NCBI RefSeq assembly: GCF_014656295.1
Contig: NZ_BNCD01000003.1
Span: forward strand, 124,001-188,000
DNA length: 64,000 nt
Direction: 5' to 3'
DNA from: Streptomyces sulfonofaciens
Lineage (GTDB): Bacteria; Actinomycetota; Actinomycetes; Streptomycetales; Streptomycetaceae
Position 1 is the first letter of the stretch, and each line of letters begins with the position of its first letter. The position numbers were made by a program, and so were the translations under genes. Under the pieces are notes generated by a model. That model was given only the letters and a program-made list of their open reading frames with translations, was not told the DNA's origin and ran no database searches. Below, in pieces: positions 56,502 through 64,000 of the stretch.

Positions 56502-58582
56502 TCCTCTTGCCCCCGTCGGTCGTCCGTGGTGCCCGTGGAGACGGGCTCATCGTCTTCAATGATCTCTCCGGTCGCCGTGTTCACGGCGGGGGCGGCGGGA
56601 GCCGCCTGCGCGAAGGCCGCGACGATCACCTCGGCGGTCTTGCGGCCCACGCCCGGAACCTCGCAGATCTGGTCGATTGTCGCGGATCGCAGCCGCTTCA
56701 CGGAGCCGAAATGCTTGATAAGGGCCTGTTTGCGCGTCTCGCCCAGGCCGGGCACCTCGTCGAGCGGCCCGGATTTGAAGCGTTTGGCCCGCCTGGTGCG
56801 CTGGTAGGTGATCGCGAAGCGGTGGGCCTCGTCGCGCACCCGCTGCAGCAGGTAGAGGCCCTCGCTGCTGCGCGGCAGCACCACCGGGTCGTCCTCGGCG
56901 GGCACCCACACCTCCTCAAGCCGCTTGGCCAGGCCGCAGACGGCGATGTCGTCGATACCCAGCCCGTCCAGTGCACGCTGGGCGGCGGCCACCTGCGGCC
57001 GACCGCCGTCGACCACGACGAGCTGCGGCGGGTAGGCGAACCGCTTGGGGCGGCCGTCCTCGTCGGTGAGGGCGCCGGGGCCGCCCTCGCAGAGGTCTCC
57101 GGTCCCGTTCGCCGACGGGACCGGTGCCGGGGCGGCGGCGGGGCTCTCCGCGGCGCCCTCGCCTGCCCACTCGCCCGTACGCTCCTTCTCCGCGAGGTAG
57201 CGCCTGAAGCGGCGGGTGATCACCTCGTGCATGGAGCGGACGTCGTCCTGCCCGGCGAAGCCCCTGATCTGGAAGCGGCGGTACTCGCTCTTGCGGGCGA
57301 GTCCGTCCTCGAAGACGACCATGGACGCCACGACGTCGTCACCCTGCAGGTGGGAGATGTCGTAGCACTCGATGCGCAGGGGGGCGCTGTCCAGGTCAAG
57401 GGCGGCGGCGATCTCCTCCAGCGCGCGTGAGCGGGTGGTGAGGTCGGAGGCGCGCTTGGTCTTGTGCAGGACGAGGGCCTGCTGGGCGTTGCGCTGCACC
57501 GTCTCCATCAGGGCGCGCTTGTCGCCGCGCTGCGGCACCCGCAGCGACACCTGCGCGCCGCGACGGCCCGCGAGCCACTCCTGCACCGGCTCCGCGGGCT
57601 CCGGCAGCGCGGGGACCAGCACCTCCTTGGGCACCGCGTCACCGCTCTCCTCGGCGTAGAGCTGCTGGACGGCGGACTCGACCAGGTCGCCGGTGGTGAC
57701 CTCCTCGACCTTGTCGGTGACCCAGCCGCGCTGACCGCGCACCCGGCCGCCGCGTACGTGGAAGATCTGCACGGCGGCCTCCAGCTCGTCCTCGGCGAGG
57801 GCGATGAGGTCGGCGTCGGTGGCGTCGGCGAGGACGACCGCGTTCTTCTCCATGGCCTTGCGGAGGGCTTCTATGTCGTCACGCAGCCGGGCGGCGCGCT
57901 CGTACTCCATGGCCTCGGACGCCTCGGCCATCTGCCGCTCCAGGCGGCGCACGTAGGTGCCGGTGCGGCCGGCCATGAAGTCGCAGAACTCCTCGGCGAG
58001 TTCCCGGTGGCCCTGCGGGGAGATGCGCTCCACGCACGGTGCGGAGCACTTGTCGATGTAGCCGAGCAGGCAGGGGCGGCCGGTGCGGGCCGCGTTCTTG
58101 AAGACGCCGGCGGAGCAGGTACGCACGGGGAAGACGCGCAGCAGGAGGTCGACGGTGTCCCTGATGGCCCAGGCGTGGCCGTACGGGCCGAAGTAGCGCA
58201 CGCCCTTGCGCTTGCGGCCGCGCATCACCTGGACGCGCGGGAACTGCTCGTTCATCGTCACCGCGAGGTACGGATAGCTCTTGTCGTCGCGGTACTTGAC
58301 GTTGAACCTGGGGTCGAACTCCTTGATCCAGGAGTACTCGAGCTGCAGTGCCTCGACCTCGGTGCCGACGACGGTCCACTCCACGGAGGCGGCCGTGGTG
58401 ACCATGGTGCGGGTGCGCGGGTGCAGGTTGGCCAGGTCCTGGAAGTAGCTCGCCAGGCGCTGGCGCAGGCTCTTCGCCTTGCCGACGTAGATCACCCGGC
58501 GGTGTTCGTCGCGGAATCTGTAGACCCCCGGCGAGTCGGGGATCTGTCCCGGCTTGGGGCGGTAGCTGGAGGGGTCTGCCAT
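56498..58582 (-). CDS. uvrC: Excinuclease ABC subunit C
   Basis: 694 residues from ATG 58582. GIY-YIG nuclease [20 protein letters not shown] and [11 protein letters not shown] (about 16-48), UVR domain [18 protein letters not shown], the RNase-H-like C-terminal nuclease with [20 protein letters not shown] and [15 protein letters not shown], and two HhH motifs at the end. It makes both cuts around a UvrB-marked lesion. No SD: TAGGGT (minus 58595-58590) is 7 nt from the ATG, so probably leaderless. First gene of the operon. Confidence 0.97.
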   Translation of the reverse strand: MADPSSYRPKPGQIPDSPGVYRFRDEHRRVIYVGKAKSLRQRLASYFQDLANLHPRTRTMVTTAASVEWTVVGTEVEALQLEYSWIKEFDPRFNVKYRDDKSYPYLAVTMNEQFPRVQVMRGRKRKGVRYFGPYGHAWAIRDTVDLLLRVFPVRTCSAGVFKNAARTGRPCLLGYIDKCSAPCVERISPQGHRELAEEFCDFMAGRTGTYVRRLERQMAEASEAMEYERAARLRDDIEALRKAMEKNAVVLADATDADLIALAEDELEAAVQIFHVRGGRVRGQRGWVTDKVEEVTTGDLVESAVQQLYAEESGDAVPKEVLVPALPEPAEPVQEWLAGRRGAQVSLRVPQRGDKRALMETVQRNAQQALVLHKTKRASDLTTRSRALEEIAAALDLDSAPLRIECYDISHLQGDDVVASMVVFEDGLARKSEYRRFQIRGFAGQDDVRSMHEVITRRFRRYLAEKERTGEWAGEGAAESPAAAPAPVPSANGTGDLCEGGPGALTDEDGRPKRFAYPPQLVVVDGGRPQVAAAQRALDGLGIDDIAVCGLAKRLEEVWVPAEDDPVVLPRSSEGLYLLQRVRDEAHRFAITYQRTRRAKRFKSGPLDEVPGLGETRKQALIKHFGSVKRLRSATIDQICEVPGVGRKTAEVIVAAFAQAAPAAPAVNTATGEIIEDDEPVSTGTTDDRRGQEE

Positions 58583-58910
58583 GTCTCACACCCTAACGGC
58601 GGCCACCGACAACACGACGCCGCTCCGGCCCGTGCCGCGCGCACGGCGGCGTCCCCATGCGGAGGGTGACGGGGCGACGGAGGGTTTTGGGACGCCGTGG
58701 CCAGGTTTCGAGGCATTGTCGGGTCCAGATCAACACGATTGAATGCGGGGTGACCGGGGGCCGTAACAGAGGGCGTACGGACGCGACACCTCCCGCGCCT
58801 CGACGGGCCGGGCCCCTTCCGCGCCTCGACGGGCCAGGGCCTTCCGGCCGGGGTCCGCCGGCGGGGTCCGGCCGGGCCGGGCGGCGCCACCAGCACAGAG
58901 AGGCCCCTGC
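58583..58910. other. Divergent intergenic region uvrC / XRE-like gene
   Basis: 328 bp. Contains two copies of CCGCGCCTCGACGGGCC (58793-58809, 58819-58835), 26 bp apart. No supported gene. Confidence 0.5.
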
Positions 58911-59858
58911 ATGCGGCACGGCACCCACTTCGCGGACACCGCCGCGACGGAGCTGGAGGCGGCCCTTGCCTCCGGCCCCTTCCACGTGGCCCTGCGGGCG
59001 GCGATCAGAGCCCGGGGCCTGTCGTTGCAGCGCGTGCAGCACCATCTCGCACGGCACGGCGTCAATGTGGGGGTGACGAGCCTGAGTTACTGGCAGCAGG
59101 GCGCCCGGCGCCCGCAGCGGGACGAGTCGCTGCGGGCGGTGCGGGCCCTTGAGGAGATCCTCCAGTTGCCCGACGAGTCCCTGATCCGGCTGCTGACCTC
59201 CCAGGACCCGGCTTCCGGCGCCCAGCGCGCCGCCGCGCGCTCCTACCGCTCACGGCTTGCCGCGTCCGGAGCGCTGGAACTGCTGCTCGCCGAGCTGGGG
59301 TCCCCCCGGGAGGGCGGGCTGCAGACCATGGGCCACCACGAACGGGTACGCATCGGCACGCGGCGTGAACTCCTGTGCTGCGACTCCCAGCTCGTGGTGC
59401 GCGCCCATGCGGGCGGCGGGGACCGCTATGTGGCCGTCCACCACGGCGACCCGGGCTGCGATCCGGGGCGCATGTCGGTGCACGCGGTGGAGAACTGCCG
59501 CACCGGCCGCGTGCTGTGGAGCCGCGAGACGGGTGTCCTGGCCGCCGAGTTGCTCTTCGACACCCGCCTGCGGCCGGGCGACACCCATGTGTTCCGCTAC
59601 GCCTTCGAGGACGGCACCGCGGACGCCTGCCACGAGTACGTCCGGGGTTTCGGCCTGGCGGGCGGCCAGTACGTCCTCCAGGTGCGCTTCGCGCCACAGG
59701 CGCTGCCGGTGCGCTGCCACCGGTTCACCCAGCACTCCGCCGCCGCGGCCCGCAGCGGCCGCCAGGAGCTTCCCCTGAGCGGCGCCCACCACTGCGTGCA
59801 CCTGGTGGAACCGCAGGTGCGGGCGGGTTTGCTGGGGATCGGGTGGGACTGGGAATAG
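58911..59858 (+). CDS. Unknown protein with N-terminal XRE-like HTH (315 aa)
   Basis: 315 residues from ATG 58911 (AGAGAGG, 7-nt spacing). Residues about 26-85 resemble an XRE-type HTH (LRAAIRARGLSLQRVQHHLA, SYWQQGARRPQRDESLRAVR). The remaining 200 residues form an unfamiliar beta-rich domain (RRELLCCDSQLVVRAHAGGG, DTRLRPGDTHVFRYAFEDGT, QYVLQVRFAPQALPVRCHRF) and end with RAGLLGIGWDWE. I do not recognise the family. It is divergent from uvrC. Confidence 0.8.
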   Translation: MRHGTHFADTAATELEAALASGPFHVALRAAIRARGLSLQRVQHHLARHGVNVGVTSLSYWQQGARRPQRDESLRAVRALEEILQLPDESLIRLLTSQDPASGAQRAAARSYRSRLAASGALELLLAELGSPREGGLQTMGHHERVRIGTRRELLCCDSQLVVRAHAGGGDRYVAVHHGDPGCDPGRMSVHAVENCRTGRVLWSRETGVLAAELLFDTRLRPGDTHVFRYAFEDGTADACHEYVRGFGLAGGQYVLQVRFAPQALPVRCHRFTQHSAAAARSGRQELPLSGAHHCVHLVEPQVRAGLLGIGWDWE

Positions 59859-59918
59859 GCGCGGGGGCCGGGGGGACGGAGAGCGGGCACCGGGAGGCGG
59901 CCCCTGAGCGGCTCCCCT

Positions 59919-60020
59919 TCCACCGCCGGTCACGCTTCACCGCCTGTCACGCTTCACCGCGGTCCTCTTCGCCGCCGGTCCTGCCCACCACCGGTCACGC
60001 TTCACCAGCCGGTCCTCTTC
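59919..60020. repeat. Short direct repeats after the XRE-like gene
   Basis: GTCACGCTTCACC occurs three times (about 59930, 59947, 59995) with CCGGTC and GGTCCTCTTC elements between. GC-rich and imperfect. Confidence 0.6.
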
Positions 60021-60024
60021 ACCT

Positions 60025-60897
60025 TCACCGCTGCTCGCAGACGGCCTCGGCGACCTGGGCCATGAAGGCACGCGCCGCCGGGGACGAACCGGCCCTGGCA
60101 TCGACGGCGACCGCCAGGGAACGGGGCGTCCGCGGCTCCAGCGGGCGCGTGACCACGGCACCGAGGTCCGAGGGAAGACCGAGCGTGGGCAGGATGCTGA
60201 CCCCGAGGCCCGCCCTCACCATCTCCAGCACCGCGGACAGCTCCCTGGCCTCGAAGGCCACGTCGAAGTGGACGGCGACGGTGCGCGCGACGGCCATGAA
60301 CACCTGTGCGCAGCCGCCCGTCGGGCAGACGAAGGGCTCGCCTGCGAGCTCCTGGTAGGTGACCGCCGGGCGGGCGGCCAGCCGGTGGGAGGCGGGCAGC
60401 ACCGCGACCATCTCGTGGGTGTCGAGCAGGACCGTGTGCAGGTTCGGCGCCGGCAGCGTGACCACGCCGACGTCCACGGCGCCCTGGCCCAGCCAGTCAC
60501 GGACCTCCTGATCACTGCCTTCGAGCAGTCGCACCTGCACCTGGGGGTTGTTCCTCGCGAACGCGCGCAGGGGGGACGAGACGAGCGCTCCGGTGGCGCT
60601 GGGCACACTGGCCAGCCGCAGCGTCCCCGTGACCCGGCCGGAGACGGCGGCGACCTCGGCGTGCAGCAGGTCGAAGTGCCGGACCGACTCGCGGGCGTGC
60701 GCGACGGCACGCGCGCCGGCTTCGGTGAGGGTGACGCCTTCGCGGTGCCGGACCAGGAGCGCGACGCCCAGTTCCGCCTCCAGCGTGGAGACGGACCGGC
60801 TGACCGACGGCTGCGACATCCCCATCCTTTTCGCCGCACTGGTGAACCCGCCGTGCTCGGCGACCGCCAGCAGCACTCTCAGTTGAAGCAAGGTCAT
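60025..60897 (-). CDS. LysR-family transcriptional regulator
   Basis: 290 residues from ATG 60897 (AGAGGG, 5-nt spacing). N-terminal winged HTH LLQLRVLLAVAEHGGFTSAA, KRMGMSQPSVSRSVSTLEAE; the rest is a periplasmic-binding-protein-like effector domain with LRLASVPSATGAL and GLGVSILPTLGL. It faces an SDR gene 284 bp away, the usual LysR/target arrangement, with an A/T-rich stretch at 60968-60998 between them. Confidence 0.92.
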   Translation of the reverse strand: MTLLQLRVLLAVAEHGGFTSAAKRMGMSQPSVSRSVSTLEAELGVALLVRHREGVTLTEAGARAVAHARESVRHFDLLHAEVAAVSGRVTGTLRLASVPSATGALVSSPLRAFARNNPQVQVRLLEGSDQEVRDWLGQGAVDVGVVTLPAPNLHTVLLDTHEMVAVLPASHRLAARPAVTYQELAGEPFVCPTGGCAQVFMAVARTVAVHFDVAFEARELSAVLEMVRAGLGVSILPTLGLPSDLGAVVTRPLEPRTPRSLAVAVDARAGSSPAARAFMAQVAEAVCEQR

Positions 60898-60967
60898 CGC
60901 TGCCCTCTCGCATCCGATCGCCCACCGCGCGGCCATAACGGCAACCCGAGGACCCATACCGTGGAGG

Positions 60968-60998
60968 TTATTTTACGAACAGCATCCAAAACAGTAAC
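60968..60998. promoter_or_regulatory. A/T-rich LysR-SDR control region
   Basis: TTATTTTACGAACAGCATCC ... AACAGTAACG includes TTAC ... GTAA in inverted order, a T-N11-A-like LysR site. A rare A/T-rich island in this GC-rich DNA. Confidence 0.5.
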
Positions 60999-61181
60999 GT
61001 CATGATCCCGGCGCTTCACCCCGCGGCAGACCCGTCCGGCTCGCAGCAGACCCGTCCGTGCTCGCGGGGGCCGTCCGCGGGGGCCCGTCCGGCTCACGGG
61101 AAGGCCCGTCCGGCGGCGCGGAGGCGCCGAGGTGCGCGCTCGGCCGCACAGCGCCGGGACCCGTACTGAGGAGAGTGAGCG

Positions 61182-61895
61182 ATGGACAGCAGAAGAGTGC
61201 TGATAACCGGGGCCTCGAAAGGCATCGGGAGAGCCGTGGCCGAGCAGCTCGCCGCGGCCGGGCACCGGCCCGTCGGTCTGGCGCGCTCCCGTCCCGACGA
61301 CTTCCCCGGCGAGTTCCACGCCGTGGACCTCGCGGACCGCACGGCCACCGCGGCCGTGCTCGACGGCGTGCTGAGCGGCGGCACCGTCGATGCGGTGGTC
61401 AACAACGTGGGACTCGTCCGGCTCGCCGAACTGGGCTCCATCGACCTCGACGACCTCGCCCCGGTCTACGACCTCAACGTGCGCGTCGCCGTGCAGACCG
61501 CCCAGGCCGCGCTCCCCGGCATGAAGGCGCAGGGCTGGGGACGGATCGTGAACGTCTCCAGCATGGTCACCCTCGGCACCCCGGGGCGGACCGCCTACGG
61601 CGCGTCCAAGGCCGCCCTGGACGCCTGCACCCGCATCTGGGCCGGTGAGCTGGGCACGACCGGGATCACCGTGAACTCGGTGGCCCCGGGCCCGACGGAG
61701 ACGGAACTCTTCCGCGACAAGACCCCGGTCGGCTCCCCCGGCGAAGCCCGCTACCTCAGCGGCATCCCCCTGAAGCGCTTCGGCCGGCCCCGCGAACTCG
61801 CCGCGGGCATCTGCTTCCTGCTCTCGGAGGACGCCGGCTTCATCACCGGCCAGACGCTGCGCATCGACGGCGGCGGCAGCCTCGCGGCCGCATGA
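61182..61895 (+). CDS. SDR-family oxidoreductase paired with LysR regulator
   Basis: 237 residues from ATG 61182 (GAGGAG, 8 nt). Cofactor motif TGASKGIGRAV (9-19), NNVG (about 84-87), Ser125-like VSSMV, and YGASK with Tyr and Lys. Ends with FLLSEDAGFITGQTLRIDGG. Substrate unknown; the adjacent LysR gene is the probable regulator. Much better conserved than the SDR at 464. Confidence 0.93.
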   Translation: MDSRRVLITGASKGIGRAVAEQLAAAGHRPVGLARSRPDDFPGEFHAVDLADRTATAAVLDGVLSGGTVDAVVNNVGLVRLAELGSIDLDDLAPVYDLNVRVAVQTAQAALPGMKAQGWGRIVNVSSMVTLGTPGRTAYGASKAALDACTRIWAGELGTTGITVNSVAPGPTETELFRDKTPVGSPGEARYLSGIPLKRFGRPRELAAGICFLLSEDAGFITGQTLRIDGGGSLAAA

Positions 61896-61914
61896 GCCGC
61901 TCTCCCCGAGCGGC
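61896..61914 (+). terminator. Terminator-like hairpin after the SDR gene
   Basis: 7-bp stem GCCGCTC/GAGCGGC with a TCCCC loop directly after the stop codon. Confidence 0.5.
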
Positions 61915-62072
61915 CACTCGTCCCTCCGATCGCCCACTCGCCCCCTGAGCGCCCGCTCGACCCTTCGGTCGGCAGCTCGTCCCCCGGTCGGGCGGCTGAG
62001 CCGAACGGCACCGCCACCTCGCACGGCCCTGGTGACGGATGGCCCGGGCGGAGGGCAGCCCACCAGGTCCGG

Positions 62073-62110
62073 CGGCCGCGTAAACGCTTGCGCAAGCGTT
62101 TACGCGGCCG
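62073..62110. promoter_or_regulatory. LacI-type operator, perfect 38-bp palindrome
   Basis: The core AAACGCTTGCGCAAGCGTTT is a textbook LacI/GalR palindrome, extended without any mismatch to 19 bp each side. It lies 187 bp upstream of the LacI gene and controls it or an upstream-directed promoter. Confidence 0.85.
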
Positions 62111-62296
62111 TCCGCCGTGCGGTACCTTCGGCGAACCGGGCGCCAGAAGATCCGGATGCCGCAGACGTCCGGAGACCGTGAGACCCCGGCCCGGGATCCC
62201 GTGGCCCAGGGCAGGGGCCGAATCCGGGTGCCGAAATCCGGGTGCCGGATGGCGGATGCCGGTGGCGGGTGCCGGTGGTGGAAGGGGTGGAGCGCG

Positions 62297-63415
62297 GTGG
62301 CGACGATGGCCGACGTGGCACGCCTGGCGAACGTCTCCGTGGCGACGGTGTCCCATGTGCTGAACGGGACCAGAGCGGTGCGCCCGACCACCCGCAGGGC
62401 CGTGCAGGACGCCATCGAGGAGCTGGGATACACCCACAACGCCCTGGCCCGCTCCCTGGTCACCGCACGGACCCGGTCCATCGGCCTGGCGGTATCCACC
62501 ATCGGCAACCCGTACTTCACGGAGATCCTCCAAGGCGTGGAGTCGAGCGCCCTGGAGCACGGTTACGGTCTGCTCATCGCCGACCCGCACGACGACCCCG
62601 TGCACGAGCGCACGGTCGCGCAACTGCTCCACGAGCGCCGGGTGGACGGTCTGATCGTGGCGCCGTCACCGCGGCCGTCCGCGCTCGTCGCGTACGTGGC
62701 GCGCCATGGTGTGCCGACCGTCTTCCTGGACCGACTCGTCGACCTCCCGGACGGCTCCGGTGACCGCTTCGACCAGGTGTGTGCGCGGGGCGCTGAGCCC
62801 ATGGCGCGGCTCACCTGCCATCTTGCTGACCTCGGCCACCGCAGGATCGGCCTGGTCGCGGGCCTGTCGGGGTTGAGCACCAGTGCCGAGCGGATCGCCG
62901 GCTACCGCACCGGCCTGGACCGTGCGGGACTGGACGCTGATCCGGAACTGCTCGCGAGCGGCCATTCGGAGGCGGCGGGCGCCGAGCGTGCGACGCATGC
63001 GCTTCTGTCCGCGTCGGCGCCACCCAGTGCACTCGTCACCGCGAACAACGCCATGACCATCGGTGCGCTGCGGGCCCTGCGCGCCCGTCGGCTGCGGGTC
63101 CCCGATGACATCGCCCTGGCCTGCTTCGACGACTTCTCCTGGGCCGAGCTGTTCACTCCCCGGCTCACCGCCGTCTCCCAGCCCGGCCGGGAGATCGGCG
63201 CGCGGGCGGTCCGGCTGCTGCTGGACCGGCTCGACGGCCCAAAGCGGCGGCCGCGCACCGTCCGGCTGCCCTGCACCATCGTGCACCGCACCTCCTGCGG
63301 TTGCCCGGAGGATGCCTCGCCCGCGGCCCTGTCCGCTGAGTGCGCGGGCACGGCGGCTCATCCCCCGGTGTCCGCGACGCCCCCGCCCGGCCACGCGACC
63401 ACGCAACCCTGGTGA
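62297..63415 (+). CDS. LacI-family transcriptional regulator
   Basis: 372 residues from GTG 62297 (GGAG upstream; ATG 62306 is close). HTH MADVARLANVSVATVSHVLN (4-23) with the hinge RSLVTARTRSIGLAVST, then the sugar-binding domain (LDRLVDLPDG, GLSGLSTSAERIAGYR, DDIALACFDDFSWAELFTPR). C-terminal 30 residues are Pro/Ala-rich. Upstream is a perfect operator; downstream, 90 bp on, is a PfkB sugar kinase, so it probably governs a sugar-use operon. The sugar is unknown. Confidence 0.93.
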   Translation: MATMADVARLANVSVATVSHVLNGTRAVRPTTRRAVQDAIEELGYTHNALARSLVTARTRSIGLAVSTIGNPYFTEILQGVESSALEHGYGLLIADPHDDPVHERTVAQLLHERRVDGLIVAPSPRPSALVAYVARHGVPTVFLDRLVDLPDGSGDRFDQVCARGAEPMARLTCHLADLGHRRIGLVAGLSGLSTSAERIAGYRTGLDRAGLDADPELLASGHSEAAGAERATHALLSASAPPSALVTANNAMTIGALRALRARRLRVPDDIALACFDDFSWAELFTPRLTAVSQPGREIGARAVRLLLDRLDGPKRRPRTVRLPCTIVHRTSCGCPEDASPAALSAECAGTAAHPPVSATPPPGHATTQPW

Positions 63416-63507
63416 CCCACGTGACCAACGCGATCCCCGTTTCCCACGTAACCCCCATAGCCCATATGACCCACGCGACCCGCGCGACCCCGTGAAAGGA
63501 CCGTATC

Positions 63508-64000
63508 GTGATCGTCGTTGCAGGTGAGGCCCTGATCGACCTGGTACAGGACGCGGCGGGTCCGCTCGCTCCGCTGGCGCCCCGGCTCGGCGGTGGCCCC
63601 TACAACACAGCGGTGGCGCTGGGGCGCCTCGGCTCTCCCGCCGCATTCTGCTCACGGGTGTCGTCCGACGTCTTCGGTCAGGCTCTGCTCGACGGGCTGC
63701 GGACGGCCGGCGTGGACGTGTCGTACGTACAGCGGGGCGCGGAGCCCACGACGCTCGCCGTGGCCTCGGTCGGCGAGGACGGGTCGGCCGGGTACTCCTT
63801 CTACGTGGAGGGGACGGCGGACCGGCTCTTCTCGGCGCCCGAATCGCTCCCGGTGGGCACCCGTGCGGTGTCCTTCGGCACCTGTTCGCTGGTCCTTGAG
63901 CCGGGTGCCAGCGCCTATGAACGGCTGCTGCGCGCAGCGGCGGAGCAGGGCGTCTTCACCGCGCTGGATCCGAACATCCGCGCCGTCCTGATTCCCGACG
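63508..64000 (+). CDS. PfkB-family carbohydrate kinase (N-terminal part; cut by window)
   Basis: GTG 63508 with AAAGGA seven bases upstream; about 164 codons are inside the window. N-terminus IVVAGEALIDLVQDAAG, LGGGPYNTAVALGRLG (substrate GG pair) and VSSDVFGQALLDGLRTAGVD are typical of the fructokinase/ribokinase family. It phosphorylates a sugar with ATP; the active-site GAGD region is beyond the window. Just before it lies a run of ACCCACG/CACGTGACC repeats (63411-63495). Its LacI neighbour suggests sugar-induced expression. Confidence 0.92.
   Translation, partial: MIVVAGEALIDLVQDAAGPLAPLAPRLGGGPYNTAVALGRLGSPAAFCSRVSSDVFGQALLDGLRTAGVDVSYVQRGAEPTTLAVASVGEDGSAGYSFYVEGTADRLFSAPESLPVGTRAVSFGTCSLVLEPGASAYERLLRAAAEQGVFTALDPNIRAVLIPD

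Larger units (their letters stand above)
61896..62296. other. Intergenic region upstream of the LacI gene
   Basis: 401 bp, with many short CCxCTCG-type repeats before 62000 and a perfect 38-bp operator palindrome (62073-62110). No supported gene. Confidence 0.5.

Overview
The window is a 64 kb piece of a Streptomyces chromosome, or that of a very close relative. The evidence is very high G+C with strong third-codon bias, GTG/TTG/CTG starts, many starts with no Shine-Dalgarno that sit 6-7 nt after a TANNNT -10 box, and typical gene sets: a sufR-B-D-Rieske-C-S-U-T operon, ctaA/ctaB next to a transketolase-to-6-phosphogluconolactonase operon, secG-tpi-pgk-gap, and uvrC-rapZ-yvcK-whiA. Most of the window is conserved core chromosome. 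I see no prophage, IS element, CRISPR array, tRNA or rRNA gene, biosynthetic cluster or recognisable defence system.

Layout. 1-2.8 kb: a TetR regulator (cut by the left edge) divergent from a probable F420-linked redox operon (SDR, F420/NADP oxidoreductase-like, LLM flavin/F420 enzyme). 3.2-7.2 kb: a small unknown protein, a cold-shock protein with an attenuator-like leader, a DEAD-box RNA helicase and an Stf0-type sulfotransferase. 7.4-14.4 kb: a Tat-exported PhoX/DUF839 protein, an unknown 473-residue protein, a secreted endonuclease/exonuclease/phosphatase protein, and an SRPBCC protein with its ArsR-type regulator. 14.5-19.3 kb is the most disturbed stretch: a decayed recombinase, a partner ORF, a LipB with a collagen-like N-terminal extension, a perfect 62-bp palindrome, a DinB/MDMPI-like protein and an orphan C-terminal piece of a GH2 glycosidase.

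19.3-33 kb: dapD, an SMR efflux pump with its TetR repressor, the complete suf operon under SufR, an ABC exporter, ctaA, a small unknown and ctaB. 33.4-40.1 kb: tkt-tal-zwf-opcA-pgl, which carries the oxidative and part of the non-oxidative pentose phosphate pathway. 40.3-49.3 kb: a frameshifted sialidase-like pseudogene, a small secreted protein, a TipA-like MerR regulator, pgi, a GH18 chitinase preceded by a DasR-type site, an MFS transporter and an RbpA paralogue. 49.5-58.6 kb: secG, tpiA, pgk, gap, then whiA, yvcK, rapZ and uvrC, all on the minus strand. 58.9-64 kb: an unknown XRE-like protein, a LysR/SDR divergent pair, and a LacI regulator with a perfect 38-bp operator palindrome upstream of a PfkB sugar kinase cut by the right edge.

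How it works together: the centre supplies carbon flux (pentose phosphate pathway plus lower glycolysis), NADPH (zwf/opcA/pgl), Fe-S clusters (suf), haem A for cytochrome oxidase (ctaA/ctaB) and developmental control (whiA). The flanks hold locally regulated modules, each with its own repressor and a visible operator. The most unusual observations are regulatory or structural: operators overlapping leaderless start codons, a CTG start coupled to an upstream stop codon, the 62-bp palindrome, the collagen-like LipB leader and the cspA leader.
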